A stretch of DNA of 64,000 nt, from the NCBI RefSeq assembly GCF_030643905.1, contig NZ_CP121446.1, forward strand, positions 2,958,001 through 3,022,000. The letters run 5' to 3'. Origin of the DNA: Flavobacterium sp. IMCC34852. Its GTDB lineage: Bacteria; Bacteroidota; Bacteroidia; Flavobacteriales; Flavobacteriaceae. A program made the translations under genes and the position numbers. This document shows, one piece after another, positions 43,233 to 51,907 of the stretch (positions within the stretch are counted from its first letter, which is position 1; each line of letters begins with the position of its first letter). The notes under the pieces are model-generated. The model saw only the letters and a program-made list of their open reading frames with translations, did no database searches and was not told the DNA's origin.

Positions 43233-44144
43233 TTCGAGATAAATGGTAGTTCCGCATTTAAGATTCGTTGGATTTTCAAAGAAAATGATTTCCTTATTGT
43301 GCTTGGCTTCCACCAGATAATGACTGCCTTTATAATAACAATTAATAATCTCAACTTGTAAAACAGATTTCGGAACCACTTTTAATTGGTGAGGATAAAC
43401 GTATTGGTTTTTGCCTTCAATTTCGATTTCATTCACATCACCAAAAAGTGAGGCAATGTATTTGCTTGTTGGATTTTGGTATAAATTTTTAGGTGAATCG
43501 GAGGCGATGATTTGGCCGTTTTGCATCACCAATACGGCATCCGAAAACGACAATACATCAGAGCTGTCATGGGTTGCGACTATGGTAGTGATTTGTTTTT
43601 CTTTCAGATAGGCAAATAATTTTCGGCGCAGACTGTTCTTTCTAAAATTATCGATATGACTGAATGGTTCGTCTAAAAGTAAAACTTCCGGTTCGAGTGC
43701 TAAAACTCTGGCCAAAGCCACGCGTTGCATTTGTCCGCCACTCAAATATTGGGCTTTTACCGAAGCAAATTCGGTCATCTCGACAATCTCCAATAATTCA
43801 GCTATACGTGCTTGCTTTTTTTCAGCATAAATGTTTGATAAGTATTTCCCAACATTTTCAGCCACGGTAATAAAAGGCATCAAATCAAAATCTTGAGCCA
43901 AATATTTCATGTATGCCATACCGGGTATCAAATGGAATTTCGGACCTAAAACTTCTTGCTCATTCCAAAAAATTTGCCCATCGTTTAAATCATACAAACC
44001 GTAAATCAATTTGAGCAAAGTACTTTTACCGCAGCCGCTTTCGCCTATAATTGCTAAGTTTTTGCCTTTCTCTAACGCAAAAGAAAGGGAATGTATTGTT
44101 GGCTTTTCTTGATAGGAAAAGGAAATGTTTTGGATTTTCAGCAT
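43209..44144 (-). CDS. ABC transporter ATP-binding protein with TOBE-like tail
   Basis: This 311-residue ATPase has Walker A GESGCGKST, signature LSGGQMQRVALARVLA, Walker B EVLLLDEPFSHID and an H-loop VATHDSSD. Residues about 235-311 form a small beta domain like the TOBE regulatory domain of iron/spermidine/sulfate importers. No permease or binding protein is adjacent, so the transported substrate and the partners are unknown. Confidence 0.87.
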   Translation of the reverse strand: MLKIQNISFSYQEKPTIHSLSFALEKGKNLAIIGESGCGKSTLLKLIYGLYDLNDGQIFWNEQEVLGPKFHLIPGMAYMKYLAQDFDLMPFITVAENVGKYLSNIYAEKKQARIAELLEIVEMTEFASVKAQYLSGGQMQRVALARVLALEPEVLLLDEPFSHIDNFRKNSLRRKLFAYLKEKQITTIVATHDSSDVLSFSDAVLVMQNGQIIASDSPKNLYQNPTSKYIASLFGDVNEIEIEGKNQYVYPHQLKVVPKSVLQVEIINCYYKGSHYLVEAKHNKEIIFFENPTNLKCGTTIYLEIKNPEID

Positions 44145-44182
44145 CTTGGTAAAATGTATGCAAACTTACGAACTTTATTAAA

Positions 44183-44223
44183 AAGATAAGAGCGACAAGA
44201 CTCAAACGTGGAGTGTCGCTCTT
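44183..44223 (-). terminator. Terminator of the TetR/AarF transcript
   Basis: Stem AAGAGCGACA / TGTCGCTCTT with a large loop. The T run on the - strand is moderate. Confidence 0.65.
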
Positions 44224-44251
44224 ACCAACCTAACCAATAAATAAACAATTT

Positions 44252-45565
44252 TTAATTCGGTAAATATTTTTCAAATGACTTGGTGTCAATTCTTGCTTTT
44301 AAATCGTGTAACAAATTATAGAGTCCGAAAAACGTTCGGTTGATGTACAAAAAGTGTTTCGAACCTCGATTACCGTTCATTTTTCGGAGTTGGGTATCTT
44401 TAGAAAACTCTTCTCCCATTTGGGCAATTTTTCCGAAGAAATCCTCATCCGAGAAATCGAAATGGTCACCGTGAAACGGTTGGGTGAACAAGCTCAATAA
44501 GTCGTAGAATATTTTGGTAAAATACTCAATCTCCTTAGGGCTGTCATCATGACGCAATATTTCGAGTTCGTACAGTTTTTCGTTGAACAATTTTGGATTG
44601 TTGATAATTTCCGGTTTTGCTAGTTCAAAATACGGATTGTAAAACTCCTCGGGAACATGTTTGATACAACCAAAATCTATCGCTACTAATTTTCCTTCTG
44701 CATCTATTAAAAAGTTGCCCGGATGCGGATCGGCATGAACTTGCTTCAAATGGTGCATTTGGTACATATAAAAATCCCATAACGCCTGCCCTATTTTATC
44801 TCCTTTGTTTCTATCTTCATTGTGCGCAGCGAATTCCGATAAATGTTCACCGTCAATCCATTCCATCGTTAAAATCTTTTCCGAGGAATACTTCGGATAA
44901 TATTTCGGAAAGCGCAGATTTTCAATCTTGCCACACCATTCAGATACTTCTAAACTCTGTTTTAATTCTAAAACATAATCGGTTTCTTCGAGCAGTTTGT
45001 CTTCTACTTCTTTAAAATATTTATCAGAATCTTTTCCTTTGATATTAAACATTCTGATGGCAAACGGCTTAACCAAAGCCAAATCAGAACTAATACTTTC
45101 CGCCACTCCCGGATATTGGATTTTCACAGCAAAATTTTTCCCATCCTTTGTTGCTTGGTGTACCTGACCGATACTCGCCGCATTCTTGGCATCCGGAGTG
45201 AAGGAATCGTATAATTCTTCAGGATATTTCCCTAAATACTTTTTAAACGTTTTTCGAACCAATGGAGCTGATAATGGCGGAACCGAAAATTGAGATAAAG
45301 AAAACTTTTCCACATACGCTTGAGGCATGATGCTTTTATCCATGCTTAACATTTGAGCTACTTTCAAGGCACTCCCTTTTAAGTTTTTCAAACCGTCATA
45401 AATGTCTTCGGCATTGTTTTCGTTGAGCTTGTCTCGGGTTAAAGAAGGATTGACTATTTTTTCACCATAATAGGCTACGTAATTGCCCCCAACTTTGATT
45501 CCGGTTTTAACCAACTGTCCGGCGCGTTCTATTTTTCCGGTTGGAATTTTATCTAATGTTTTCAT
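44252..45565 (-). CDS. AarF/UbiB/ABC1-family kinase-like protein
   Basis: This 437-residue protein has the unusual kinase motifs KxGQ-like LKVAQMLSMD, AASIGQVHQA, VKIQYPGV, and HADPHPGNFLID with IDFGC. UbiB-like proteins are ATPases needed for quinone biosynthesis or lipid homeostasis. The start codon lies immediately next to the stop of the TetR gene, so the two are cotranscribed. This pairing suggests the regulator controls the kinase. Confidence 0.88.
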   Translation of the reverse strand: MKTLDKIPTGKIERAGQLVKTGIKVGGNYVAYYGEKIVNPSLTRDKLNENNAEDIYDGLKNLKGSALKVAQMLSMDKSIMPQAYVEKFSLSQFSVPPLSAPLVRKTFKKYLGKYPEELYDSFTPDAKNAASIGQVHQATKDGKNFAVKIQYPGVAESISSDLALVKPFAIRMFNIKGKDSDKYFKEVEDKLLEETDYVLELKQSLEVSEWCGKIENLRFPKYYPKYSSEKILTMEWIDGEHLSEFAAHNEDRNKGDKIGQALWDFYMYQMHHLKQVHADPHPGNFLIDAEGKLVAIDFGCIKHVPEEFYNPYFELAKPEIINNPKLFNEKLYELEILRHDDSPKEIEYFTKIFYDLLSLFTQPFHGDHFDFSDEDFFGKIAQMGEEFSKDTQLRKMNGNRGSKHFLYINRTFFGLYNLLHDLKARIDTKSFEKYLPN

Positions 45566-46237
45566 TTACTGCATTTTTTCTTTCCAGAGGAATTTACCTA
45601 AGTCAAACAAACTTTCCAACGGTTTAGTGTCTAATAGATCTACTACTGTATTTACTGACTTCTCAATCAACACATCAGTTTTTTCGAATCCTTTTGACGT
45701 ATCATCCATCCAAAATTTCAATAAGAATAAGAACTGAAGCCAAGCTCCTTCAGAGTATAAGGGTTCGGTTACTTCCGCCACTTTCCCGAATGGCTCTGAA
45801 GGTTCTGACTTTACGGTATCTACGATATATTTTTTAAAATGGTTTCTGAATTCTTTTAAATTGAACAGATTTTTTAATCCTTCTTTGTTTTCTTTTAAGG
45901 AGAACACTACATAACTTCTATTCAAAGTTAAAATTTCAAACAAAGTGAAGTAAAGTGTTAGTAATTTGTTTTTATCGGTGTAGCTTTCAAAATCCTTCTC
46001 TTTTTCAATTGTTGCCACAGCATTTTCAAAAAACTTGACCCAAATAGCTTGCTTCATAGCATCAAGTGAACCAAAGAATGAATAAAAATCACTTTCCTCA
46101 ATCGAATGTTTTTTACAAAAGATATAAGTGTTCTTTGGTGTTTCGTTGTGTTCCAAAACATCATTCATATACAATGAAATGAGAGTATTGTCATCAATAG
46201 CACGTTTCTTTTCTCTAGTTTTTTTTGCAGTAGCCAT
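45566..46237 (-). CDS. TetR-family regulator
   Basis: This 223-residue protein has a helical N-terminal DNA-binding region (TLISLYMNDVLEHN ... KKHSIEESDFYSFFGSLDAMKQAIW) with a TetR-like helix-turn-helix and Phe/Tyr-rich third helix. The ligand-binding half is longer and helical. The neighbouring AarF gene is its probable target. Confidence 0.75.
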   Translation of the reverse strand: MATAKKTREKKRAIDDNTLISLYMNDVLEHNETPKNTYIFCKKHSIEESDFYSFFGSLDAMKQAIWVKFFENAVATIEKEKDFESYTDKNKLLTLYFTLFEILTLNRSYVVFSLKENKEGLKNLFNLKEFRNHFKKYIVDTVKSEPSEPFGKVAEVTEPLYSEGAWLQFLFLLKFWMDDTSKGFEKTDVLIEKSVNTVVDLLDTKPLESLFDLGKFLWKEKMQ

Positions 46238-46629
46238 AGTGTCTGTTTATTGTGATGTAAATTTAATAATGTTTAACTATTTTAAAAAATTATTAAACAA
46301 AAAGTTTTGTTAAATGTTGTTCAAAAAAAATGAAAAAAGAAAAGATGTTTTTATGCAAACATCCTATTGTGCGTCCATTAGCCATCAAAAATTTATAAAA
46401 TCAAGAGAGACATTCCGGTTTTAACCTTTACATTGACTCAACAGAAAAAATATTCTTTCAAAAAAAACACATCTAAAAGGAATGAGATACCAAATAATTC
46501 AATAGATGACGCAATGTTTTTAATAAAACAGAAATTAACTTAAAATGTATAGTTAATTTATACATTACATAATTTTAGTTATTGTTTTATGAGATATCTT
46601 TAATGATTAACTCTATTTTATTTGTGTTC
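46238..46629. other. 392-bp intergenic region
   Basis: A very A/T-rich spacer between the divergent TetR and S74-protein genes. It must hold promoters in both directions, but no clean TTG-N19-TAnnTTTG pair was found. No small gene or RNA is evident. Confidence 0.5.
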
Positions 46630-48024
46630 ATGAAAAAATCGATATCTATTTTAATAATTTTACTTTTATTGATTGTTCCAAATAACATGACTGCTCAAGT
46701 GGGTATAGGAACTACAAATCCAAATAGTGCTCTTGATATAACATCAACCAATAATGGATTATTGATTCCCAGAGTAGCATTAACTAACACATCAACAGTA
46801 CTTCCTATTCTAACCGGTAAAGCTTCAGAGCTTGTTTATAATACCGCCACTACAGGCGATGTTACTCCCGGATTTTATTACTTGAGTGCCGATGCAGGTC
46901 CTTGGGTACGATTGGCTACAACAACAGCCAATTCTTGGCTGATAACAGGAAACACCGGTATCGTTGATGGGACAAATTATATTGGGACAGCCGCTTCTAC
47001 AAATGTTGATGTGGCTTTCAGGAGAAATAACGTAGCAGCCGGTAAAATAGGAACTACCAACACTTCATTCGGATTATTGGCGGCATCTAATAATGGCTCT
47101 ACCCACAATACTGCTATCGGAGTGAATGCTCTTACTAACAGTACCAATGCAGCTTCATCTAATAACGTTGCGATTGGATTTGGTGCCATGGATAATTTGG
47201 GTGGCAATAACACTGCACAATGTGTTGCAGTGGGTGTAAATGCTTTTGGTTCAGCTACTACAAACAGTAATAGTGTAGCCATAGGTTACAATGCGGCTCA
47301 AGGCACTTCAACAGGAATTGACAATACCGCAATTGGTTCAGGAGCTTTGAATAATAATTCTACCGGTCAACAATCAACCGCTGTGGGCAGAAATGCTTTG
47401 TTTGGTTCTACGGGAAGTTTTAACATAGGCATAGGATATGCTGCCGGATATAACATTGGTGCCGGAACAAATAACACCTGTATTGGTTATCAATCAGATG
47501 TTTCTTCAGGACTTACAAACGGCACAGCCATTGGAAATGGTGCTGTATGTACTGTGAGTAATACAATGAAATTTGGCAATGCATCCGTTACCAATAATTA
47601 TTTCAGTAATACTGTTAATGCCGTTACTTTTACAGCATCGTCTGATTTGAGATACAAAAAAGAAATAAGTCCCATTTCCTCAAGCTTAGACATTTTAAGC
47701 AAATTACAACCTGTCAATTATTATTTTAAAACAGAACAAGAATTAACCGCCGAAAAAATAAAATCAATAGCTTTTGGTGGAGATAAAACCCATGAAAGAC
47801 AAGTTGGATTTATTGCTCAAGAAGTGGAAAAACTTGTTCCCGAGGTTGTTCATACTGATGGTGAAGGCTACAAATCTATTGACTATGCTAAGTTTTCACC
47901 ATTCATTATCAAAGCAATGCAAGAACAACAATTACTAATAGAGCAACTTCTCAAAACAAACGAAAAACTTCTCAAAGACAATCAAGAAATCTTAAAACGC
48001 TTGGAAGCTTTAGAAAAAAAATAA
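46630..48024 (+). CDS. Surface/fibre-like protein with C-terminal S74 chaperone domain
   Basis: This 464-residue protein has a signal peptide (SISILIILLLLIVPNNMTA), then VGIGTTNPNSALDI, a common opening of flavobacterial fibre-like proteins. A long Asn/Gly/Thr-rich region of short AIG/AVG repeats (AIGVNALTNS, AIGFGAMDN, AVGVNAFGS) suggests a beta-helical or trimeric fibre. The C-terminus (SSDLRYKKEISPI ... QVGFIAQEVEKLVPEVV) is the intramolecular chaperone (peptidase S74) known from phage tail fibres. The start at 46630 is fixed by the signal peptide. No phage genes are nearby. Confidence 0.83.
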   Translation: MKKSISILIILLLLIVPNNMTAQVGIGTTNPNSALDITSTNNGLLIPRVALTNTSTVLPILTGKASELVYNTATTGDVTPGFYYLSADAGPWVRLATTTANSWLITGNTGIVDGTNYIGTAASTNVDVAFRRNNVAAGKIGTTNTSFGLLAASNNGSTHNTAIGVNALTNSTNAASSNNVAIGFGAMDNLGGNNTAQCVAVGVNAFGSATTNSNSVAIGYNAAQGTSTGIDNTAIGSGALNNNSTGQQSTAVGRNALFGSTGSFNIGIGYAAGYNIGAGTNNTCIGYQSDVSSGLTNGTAIGNGAVCTVSNTMKFGNASVTNNYFSNTVNAVTFTASSDLRYKKEISPISSSLDILSKLQPVNYYFKTEQELTAEKIKSIAFGGDKTHERQVGFIAQEVEKLVPEVVHTDGEGYKSIDYAKFSPFIIKAMQEQQLLIEQLLKTNEKLLKDNQEILKRLEALEKK

Positions 48025-48061
48025 AATAAAAAAGCTGTCTCGAAAGAAACAGCTTTTTTGT
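48025..48061. terminator. Bidirectional terminator
   Basis: Stem AAAAAGCTGT / ACAGCTTTTT between converging genes. Confidence 0.85.
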
Positions 48062-48082
48062 TTTATTTAAATTAACCTGAAA

Positions 48083-48778
48083 CTATTTTCCGGCCTCTTT
48101 TTGAGCATCTTGAACCATTTTTTCATTGGCGGTAATGGCAAATTCTACACGGCGGTTTTGACTTCTGCCTTCCGGAGTATCATTAGTGGCAATAGGATCA
48201 GCAATCCCTAAACCAGTGGTGACAAATCTGGAAGAAGACAATCCTTTGCTCGACAAATAAGCTTTCACTGAAGCTGCTCTTTGATCAGATAAAGTCAAGT
48301 TGTATTCCGGAGTTCCGGTACTGTCTGTATAACCGTAGATTTGGATATTAGTATCCGGATACTGATTAAATACGGGAACCAATTTATCTAAATTAGCTTT
48401 TGCAGTTGAAGTCAAAGTAGACTTGTTAGTATCAAAACGAACCGCATTTTCACCTAAAGTTAATTTGATTCCTTCTCCAACTCTTTCAACTTGAGCACCC
48501 GGCAATGCCGTTTCTATTTCTCTGGCTTGTTTGTCCATTTTAGTTCCGATAACACCACCGGCAACGCCACCGATTACGCCGCCTAAAACCGCTCCAAGAG
48601 CGCCGTTTCCGCCTTTACCGATATTGTTTCCTAAAATTCCTCCGATAACCGCTCCACCAACCGCTCCTATTGCAACGCCTCGTTGTTGGTTACTTGTATT
48701 TTTTACGGCTTCACAACTGGTGAACACCATTGAAACCATCATTAAACTTCCTAATAATAGTGCGCTATATTTTCTCAT
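48083..48778 (-). CDS. OmpA-family lipoprotein with glycine zipper
   Basis: This 231-residue protein has a signal and lipobox (FTSC). Glycine-zipper repeats follow (IGAVGGAVIGGILGNNIGKGG), then an OmpA C-terminal peptidoglycan-binding domain (FDTNKSTLTSTAKANLDKL, YGYTDSTGTPEYNLTLSDQRA, NRRVEFAI). It anchors the outer membrane to the cell wall. It follows the lipocalin gene by 6 bases, so they form one operon. Confidence 0.9.
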   Translation of the reverse strand: MRKYSALLLGSLMMVSMVFTSCEAVKNTSNQQRGVAIGAVGGAVIGGILGNNIGKGGNGALGAVLGGVIGGVAGGVIGTKMDKQAREIETALPGAQVERVGEGIKLTLGENAVRFDTNKSTLTSTAKANLDKLVPVFNQYPDTNIQIYGYTDSTGTPEYNLTLSDQRAASVKAYLSSKGLSSSRFVTTGLGIADPIATNDTPEGRSQNRRVEFAITANEKMVQDAQKEAGK

Positions 48779-48784
48779 GCTTTA

Positions 48785-49261
48785 TTAATTTATTTTTTGA
48801 AATTGATATACTACATCGGTTAAAGTACCGCCAACATTGATTTTGTCAATCAACTGAAACGATTTATCCGTTTGATTGGCCACTCTTAAAACATAACCTG
48901 ATTTTACTGTTTTGGCTTTTGCTTCATCTAAAATTTTTAGTACAAACTCGCCTTCTTTGTTGATGAACCAAGAAATCGGTGTGGAATAGGTTGTACAACT
49001 CGGACTGTTCAAAGCCATATTTCCTTTGTTACTCATAGAAACAAATTTCCATTTGCTTCCAATAAAACATTTAGAATCCGCTAAGTCAAAAGAAGTTACT
49101 TTAATTACCTCAGAACCCGGATAATTAACCGAAGAAATGACCCATTCGCCTTTAATTGCCGTTTGAGATTTCGAATCTATTTTAGTACTTGTGGCAGAAT
49201 TCTTTGACTTACAAGAAAAAATCAAAATGGAAACCAAACCTAGAAAAATAATTTTTTTCAT
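48785..49261 (-). CDS. Lipocalin-family lipoprotein
   Basis: This 158-residue protein starts at the ATG at 49261 because it places the signal IIFLGLVSILIFS and lipobox FSC at the N-terminus. The mature domain reads IKGEWVISSVNYPGS ... GSKWKFVSM ... VLRVANQTDKSFQLID, a lipocalin-like beta barrel. A TATATTTG box (49292-49299, - strand) lies 30 bases upstream. Its operon partner is the OmpA-like lipoprotein. Confidence 0.82.
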   Translation of the reverse strand: MKKIIFLGLVSILIFSCKSKNSATSTKIDSKSQTAIKGEWVISSVNYPGSEVIKVTSFDLADSKCFIGSKWKFVSMSNKGNMALNSPSCTTYSTPISWFINKEGEFVLKILDEAKAKTVKSGYVLRVANQTDKSFQLIDKINVGGTLTDVVYQFQKIN

Positions 49262-49366
49262 CCTTATTTTAAAATTATGAATTAATATAGACAAATATAC
49301 GTCCCTTTTTGATTTTTCCCTTTACATAATTTTACTAAATGATTGTAGAATTGTTACTACGTCAAT

Positions 49367-49399
49367 TTGTCATAAGTATAATAATTGGTATTAGTTTTG
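49367..49399 (+). promoter_or_regulatory. Candidate htpG promoter
   Basis: TTG, 22 bases, TAGTTTTG (matches TAnnTTTG), 40 bases before the htpG ATG. The spacing is longer than usual. No CIRCE-type repeat was seen. Confidence 0.35.
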
Positions 49400-49438
49400 A
49401 CTGATTGAATTCAAATTGTTTAATTAAAATATCGAAAT

Positions 49439-51325
49439 ATGACAACAGGAAAAATTAATGTATCAGTAGAAAACATCTTTCCGCTAATCAAGAAGTTTTT
49501 ATACAGCGACCACGAAATTTTCTTGCGTGAATTGGTATCCAATGCAACGGATGCTACCTTAAAATTAAAACATTTAACCAGTATTGGCGAAGCCAAAGTA
49601 GAATACGGCAATCCAATCATTGAAGTTAAAATTGACAAAGAAGGCAAAAAGTTACACTTCATCGACCAAGGCTTGGGAATGACTGCCGAAGAAGTTGAGA
49701 AATACATCAACCAAGTGGCTTTCTCGGGTGCCGAAGAGTTTTTGGAAAAATATAAAGACTCTGCCAAAGATTCAGGAATTATAGGCCACTTCGGTTTAGG
49801 GTTTTATTCTGCTTTTATGGTAGCCGAAAAAGTGGAAATCATCACCAAATCATTCAAAGACGAACCGGCAGCACACTGGACCTGTGATGGCAGTCCGGAA
49901 TTTACTTTGGAACCACATGAGAAAACCGACAGAGGAACCGAAATTATTTTACACATCGCCGAAGATTCATTAGAATTTTTAGAAGAATACAGAATACGTG
50001 AATTGTTGACCAAATACAATAAATTCATGCCTGTACCAATTAAATTTGGCACCAAAAAAGAAGCCTTACCAAAACCGGAAGACGCCGGTGAGGATTACAA
50101 AACGGAATACATCGATGTGGATAATATCATCAACAATCCAAATCCGGCGTGGACGAAGCAACCGGTGGATTTGACTGAGGAAGATTATAAAAATTTCTAC
50201 CGCGAATTGTACCCGATGCAGTTTGAAGAACCTTTGTTCAATATTCATTTGAATGTGGATTATCCTTTCAATTTGACCGGAATTTTGTATTTCCCGAAAA
50301 TGTCAGCTGATTTGCAATTACAAAAGGACAAAATCCAATTGTACCAAAATCAGGTTTATGTAACCGACAATGTTGAAGGAATTGTTCCAGAGTTTTTAGG
50401 TATGCTGAAAGGCGTAATCGATTCTCCGGATATTCCGTTGAACGTGTCGCGTTCCTACTTACAAGCCGATGGCAACGTGAAGAAAATCTCTAACTATATC
50501 ACGCGTAAAGTGGCGGATAAATTGAAATCTTTATTCAACGAAAACCGAGAAGATTTCGAAAAAAAATGGAATGACATCAAAATTGTATTGGAATACGGAA
50601 TGCTATCCGAACCGAAATTCTACGAAAAAGCTGGTGATTTTGTGTTGTATCCAACGGTGGATGACAAATATTACACTTTGGCAGAATTAAAAGAAGCCAT
50701 CACAGCCAACCAAACCGATAAAAACGGAAAATTGGTGGTGCTTTATGCTTCGAATAAAGACGCACAACACAGCTATATCGAAATCGCCAAAGACAAAGGT
50801 TACGAAGTATTGTTATTAGATTCGCCTATCGTTTCACATTTGATTCAGAAATTAGAAAGCGATAATGAAAACTTGACCTTTACACGTGTCGACTCAGACC
50901 ACATCGATAAATTAATTCAAAAAGAAGACACTCAAATTTCAAAACTGTCTGAAGAAGAATCAACCCAATTGAAAACGGTTTTGGAAGAAATTGTACCCAA
51001 AACCAATTATTCAGTACAATTGGAGCCTATGGACAGCAGCGCAGCGCCATTTATCATCACCCAACCGGAATTTATGCGAAGAATGAAAGAAATGAGTCAA
51101 ACCGGTGGCGGCGGTATGTTTGGCATGGGGAATTTCCCGGAAATGTATAATTTGGTGGTGAATACCAATTCAGATTTGGCCACAACCATTTTAAACACTT
51201 CGGACAAATCGGCTCAGGAAAGTTTGGTAAAACAAGCTTTAGATTTAGCGAAGATTTCTCAAGGTTTATTAAAAGGCGAAGAATTGACGGCTTTTGTAAA
51301 GAGAAGTTTTGAACTAATTAAGTAA
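49439..51325 (+). CDS. htpG: Molecular chaperone HtpG (Hsp90)
   Basis: This 628-residue protein has the GHKL ATPase signature motifs LVSNATDATLKL, DQGLGMTAEEV and GHFGLGFYSAF, followed by the middle and dimerisation domains. A Gly/Met-rich loop (GGGGMFGMGNFPEM) near residue 560 replaces a charged region. It is an ATP-dependent cytosolic chaperone. Confidence 0.96.
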   Translation: MTTGKINVSVENIFPLIKKFLYSDHEIFLRELVSNATDATLKLKHLTSIGEAKVEYGNPIIEVKIDKEGKKLHFIDQGLGMTAEEVEKYINQVAFSGAEEFLEKYKDSAKDSGIIGHFGLGFYSAFMVAEKVEIITKSFKDEPAAHWTCDGSPEFTLEPHEKTDRGTEIILHIAEDSLEFLEEYRIRELLTKYNKFMPVPIKFGTKKEALPKPEDAGEDYKTEYIDVDNIINNPNPAWTKQPVDLTEEDYKNFYRELYPMQFEEPLFNIHLNVDYPFNLTGILYFPKMSADLQLQKDKIQLYQNQVYVTDNVEGIVPEFLGMLKGVIDSPDIPLNVSRSYLQADGNVKKISNYITRKVADKLKSLFNENREDFEKKWNDIKIVLEYGMLSEPKFYEKAGDFVLYPTVDDKYYTLAELKEAITANQTDKNGKLVVLYASNKDAQHSYIEIAKDKGYEVLLLDSPIVSHLIQKLESDNENLTFTRVDSDHIDKLIQKEDTQISKLSEEESTQLKTVLEEIVPKTNYSVQLEPMDSSAAPFIITQPEFMRRMKEMSQTGGGGMFGMGNFPEMYNLVVNTNSDLATTILNTSDKSAQESLVKQALDLAKISQGLLKGEELTAFVKRSFELIK

Positions 51326-51352
51326 TTAGTCATTAGCCAAAAGGCAATAGTT

Positions 51353-51388
51353 AAAAAAACCTGTGAGTGAAAGCTTGCAGGTTTTTTT
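51353..51388 (+). terminator. htpG terminator
   Basis: Stem AACCTG / CAGGTT with a long loop and a T run. Confidence 0.65.
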
Positions 51389-51441
51389 ATTGGATATATT
51401 TCCCGTACTTCGTACTTCGTAAATCAAACTTTGCACTTACC

Positions 51442-51846
51442 ATGACACTCAACATAGAAACACCCGCGCTTTTATTTTCAGCTACTTCTTTGATTTTGCT
51501 GGCTTATACCAATCGCTTTCTAACTATTGCGCAAATCGTTCGCAGTTTAAAAACACATTATGACGAAAACCACACACGAAGCATTTTGTTACAGATTAAA
51601 AACCTCAATCTGAGGCTTTCTTTAATTCGTTACATGCAACTTTTTGGTGTGTTGTGTTTGTTCCTTTCGGTCTTTGCGATGTTGTGTTTGTTTGTAGAAT
51701 GGCATACTGCCGGGATTTATCTTTTTGCAGCGAGTTTATTGTGTTTACTGACTTCTTTGGCTATTTCTTTTTGGGAGATTAGTATTTCGGTAACGGCATT
51801 GCGTTTGCATTTGAGCGATTTGGAAGAAGAAGAGAAAAAAAAGTAA
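51442..51846 (+). CDS. DUF2721 family membrane protein
   Basis: This 134-residue protein starts at the ATG at 51442; an upstream extension reads through the htpG terminator and is rejected. Three membrane helices (about 8-25, 68-90 and 95-118) flank a basic cytosolic loop (LKTHYDENHTRSILLQIKNL). This is the DUF2721 layout. The function is unknown. Confidence 0.8.
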   Translation: MTLNIETPALLFSATSLILLAYTNRFLTIAQIVRSLKTHYDENHTRSILLQIKNLNLRLSLIRYMQLFGVLCLFLSVFAMLCLFVEWHTAGIYLFAASLLCLLTSLAISFWEISISVTALRLHLSDLEEEEKKK

Positions 51847-51907
51847 AAACTTACATTGTTTTCCATATCTTTATTGATGTCAAATAGTTAACCAAAAACC
51901 AACATCA

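Noticed and set aside
46238..46629. A hidden RNA or small gene in the 392-bp spacer
   Set aside because: No stable hairpin, conserved motif or frame above a few dozen codons with a credible start was seen.
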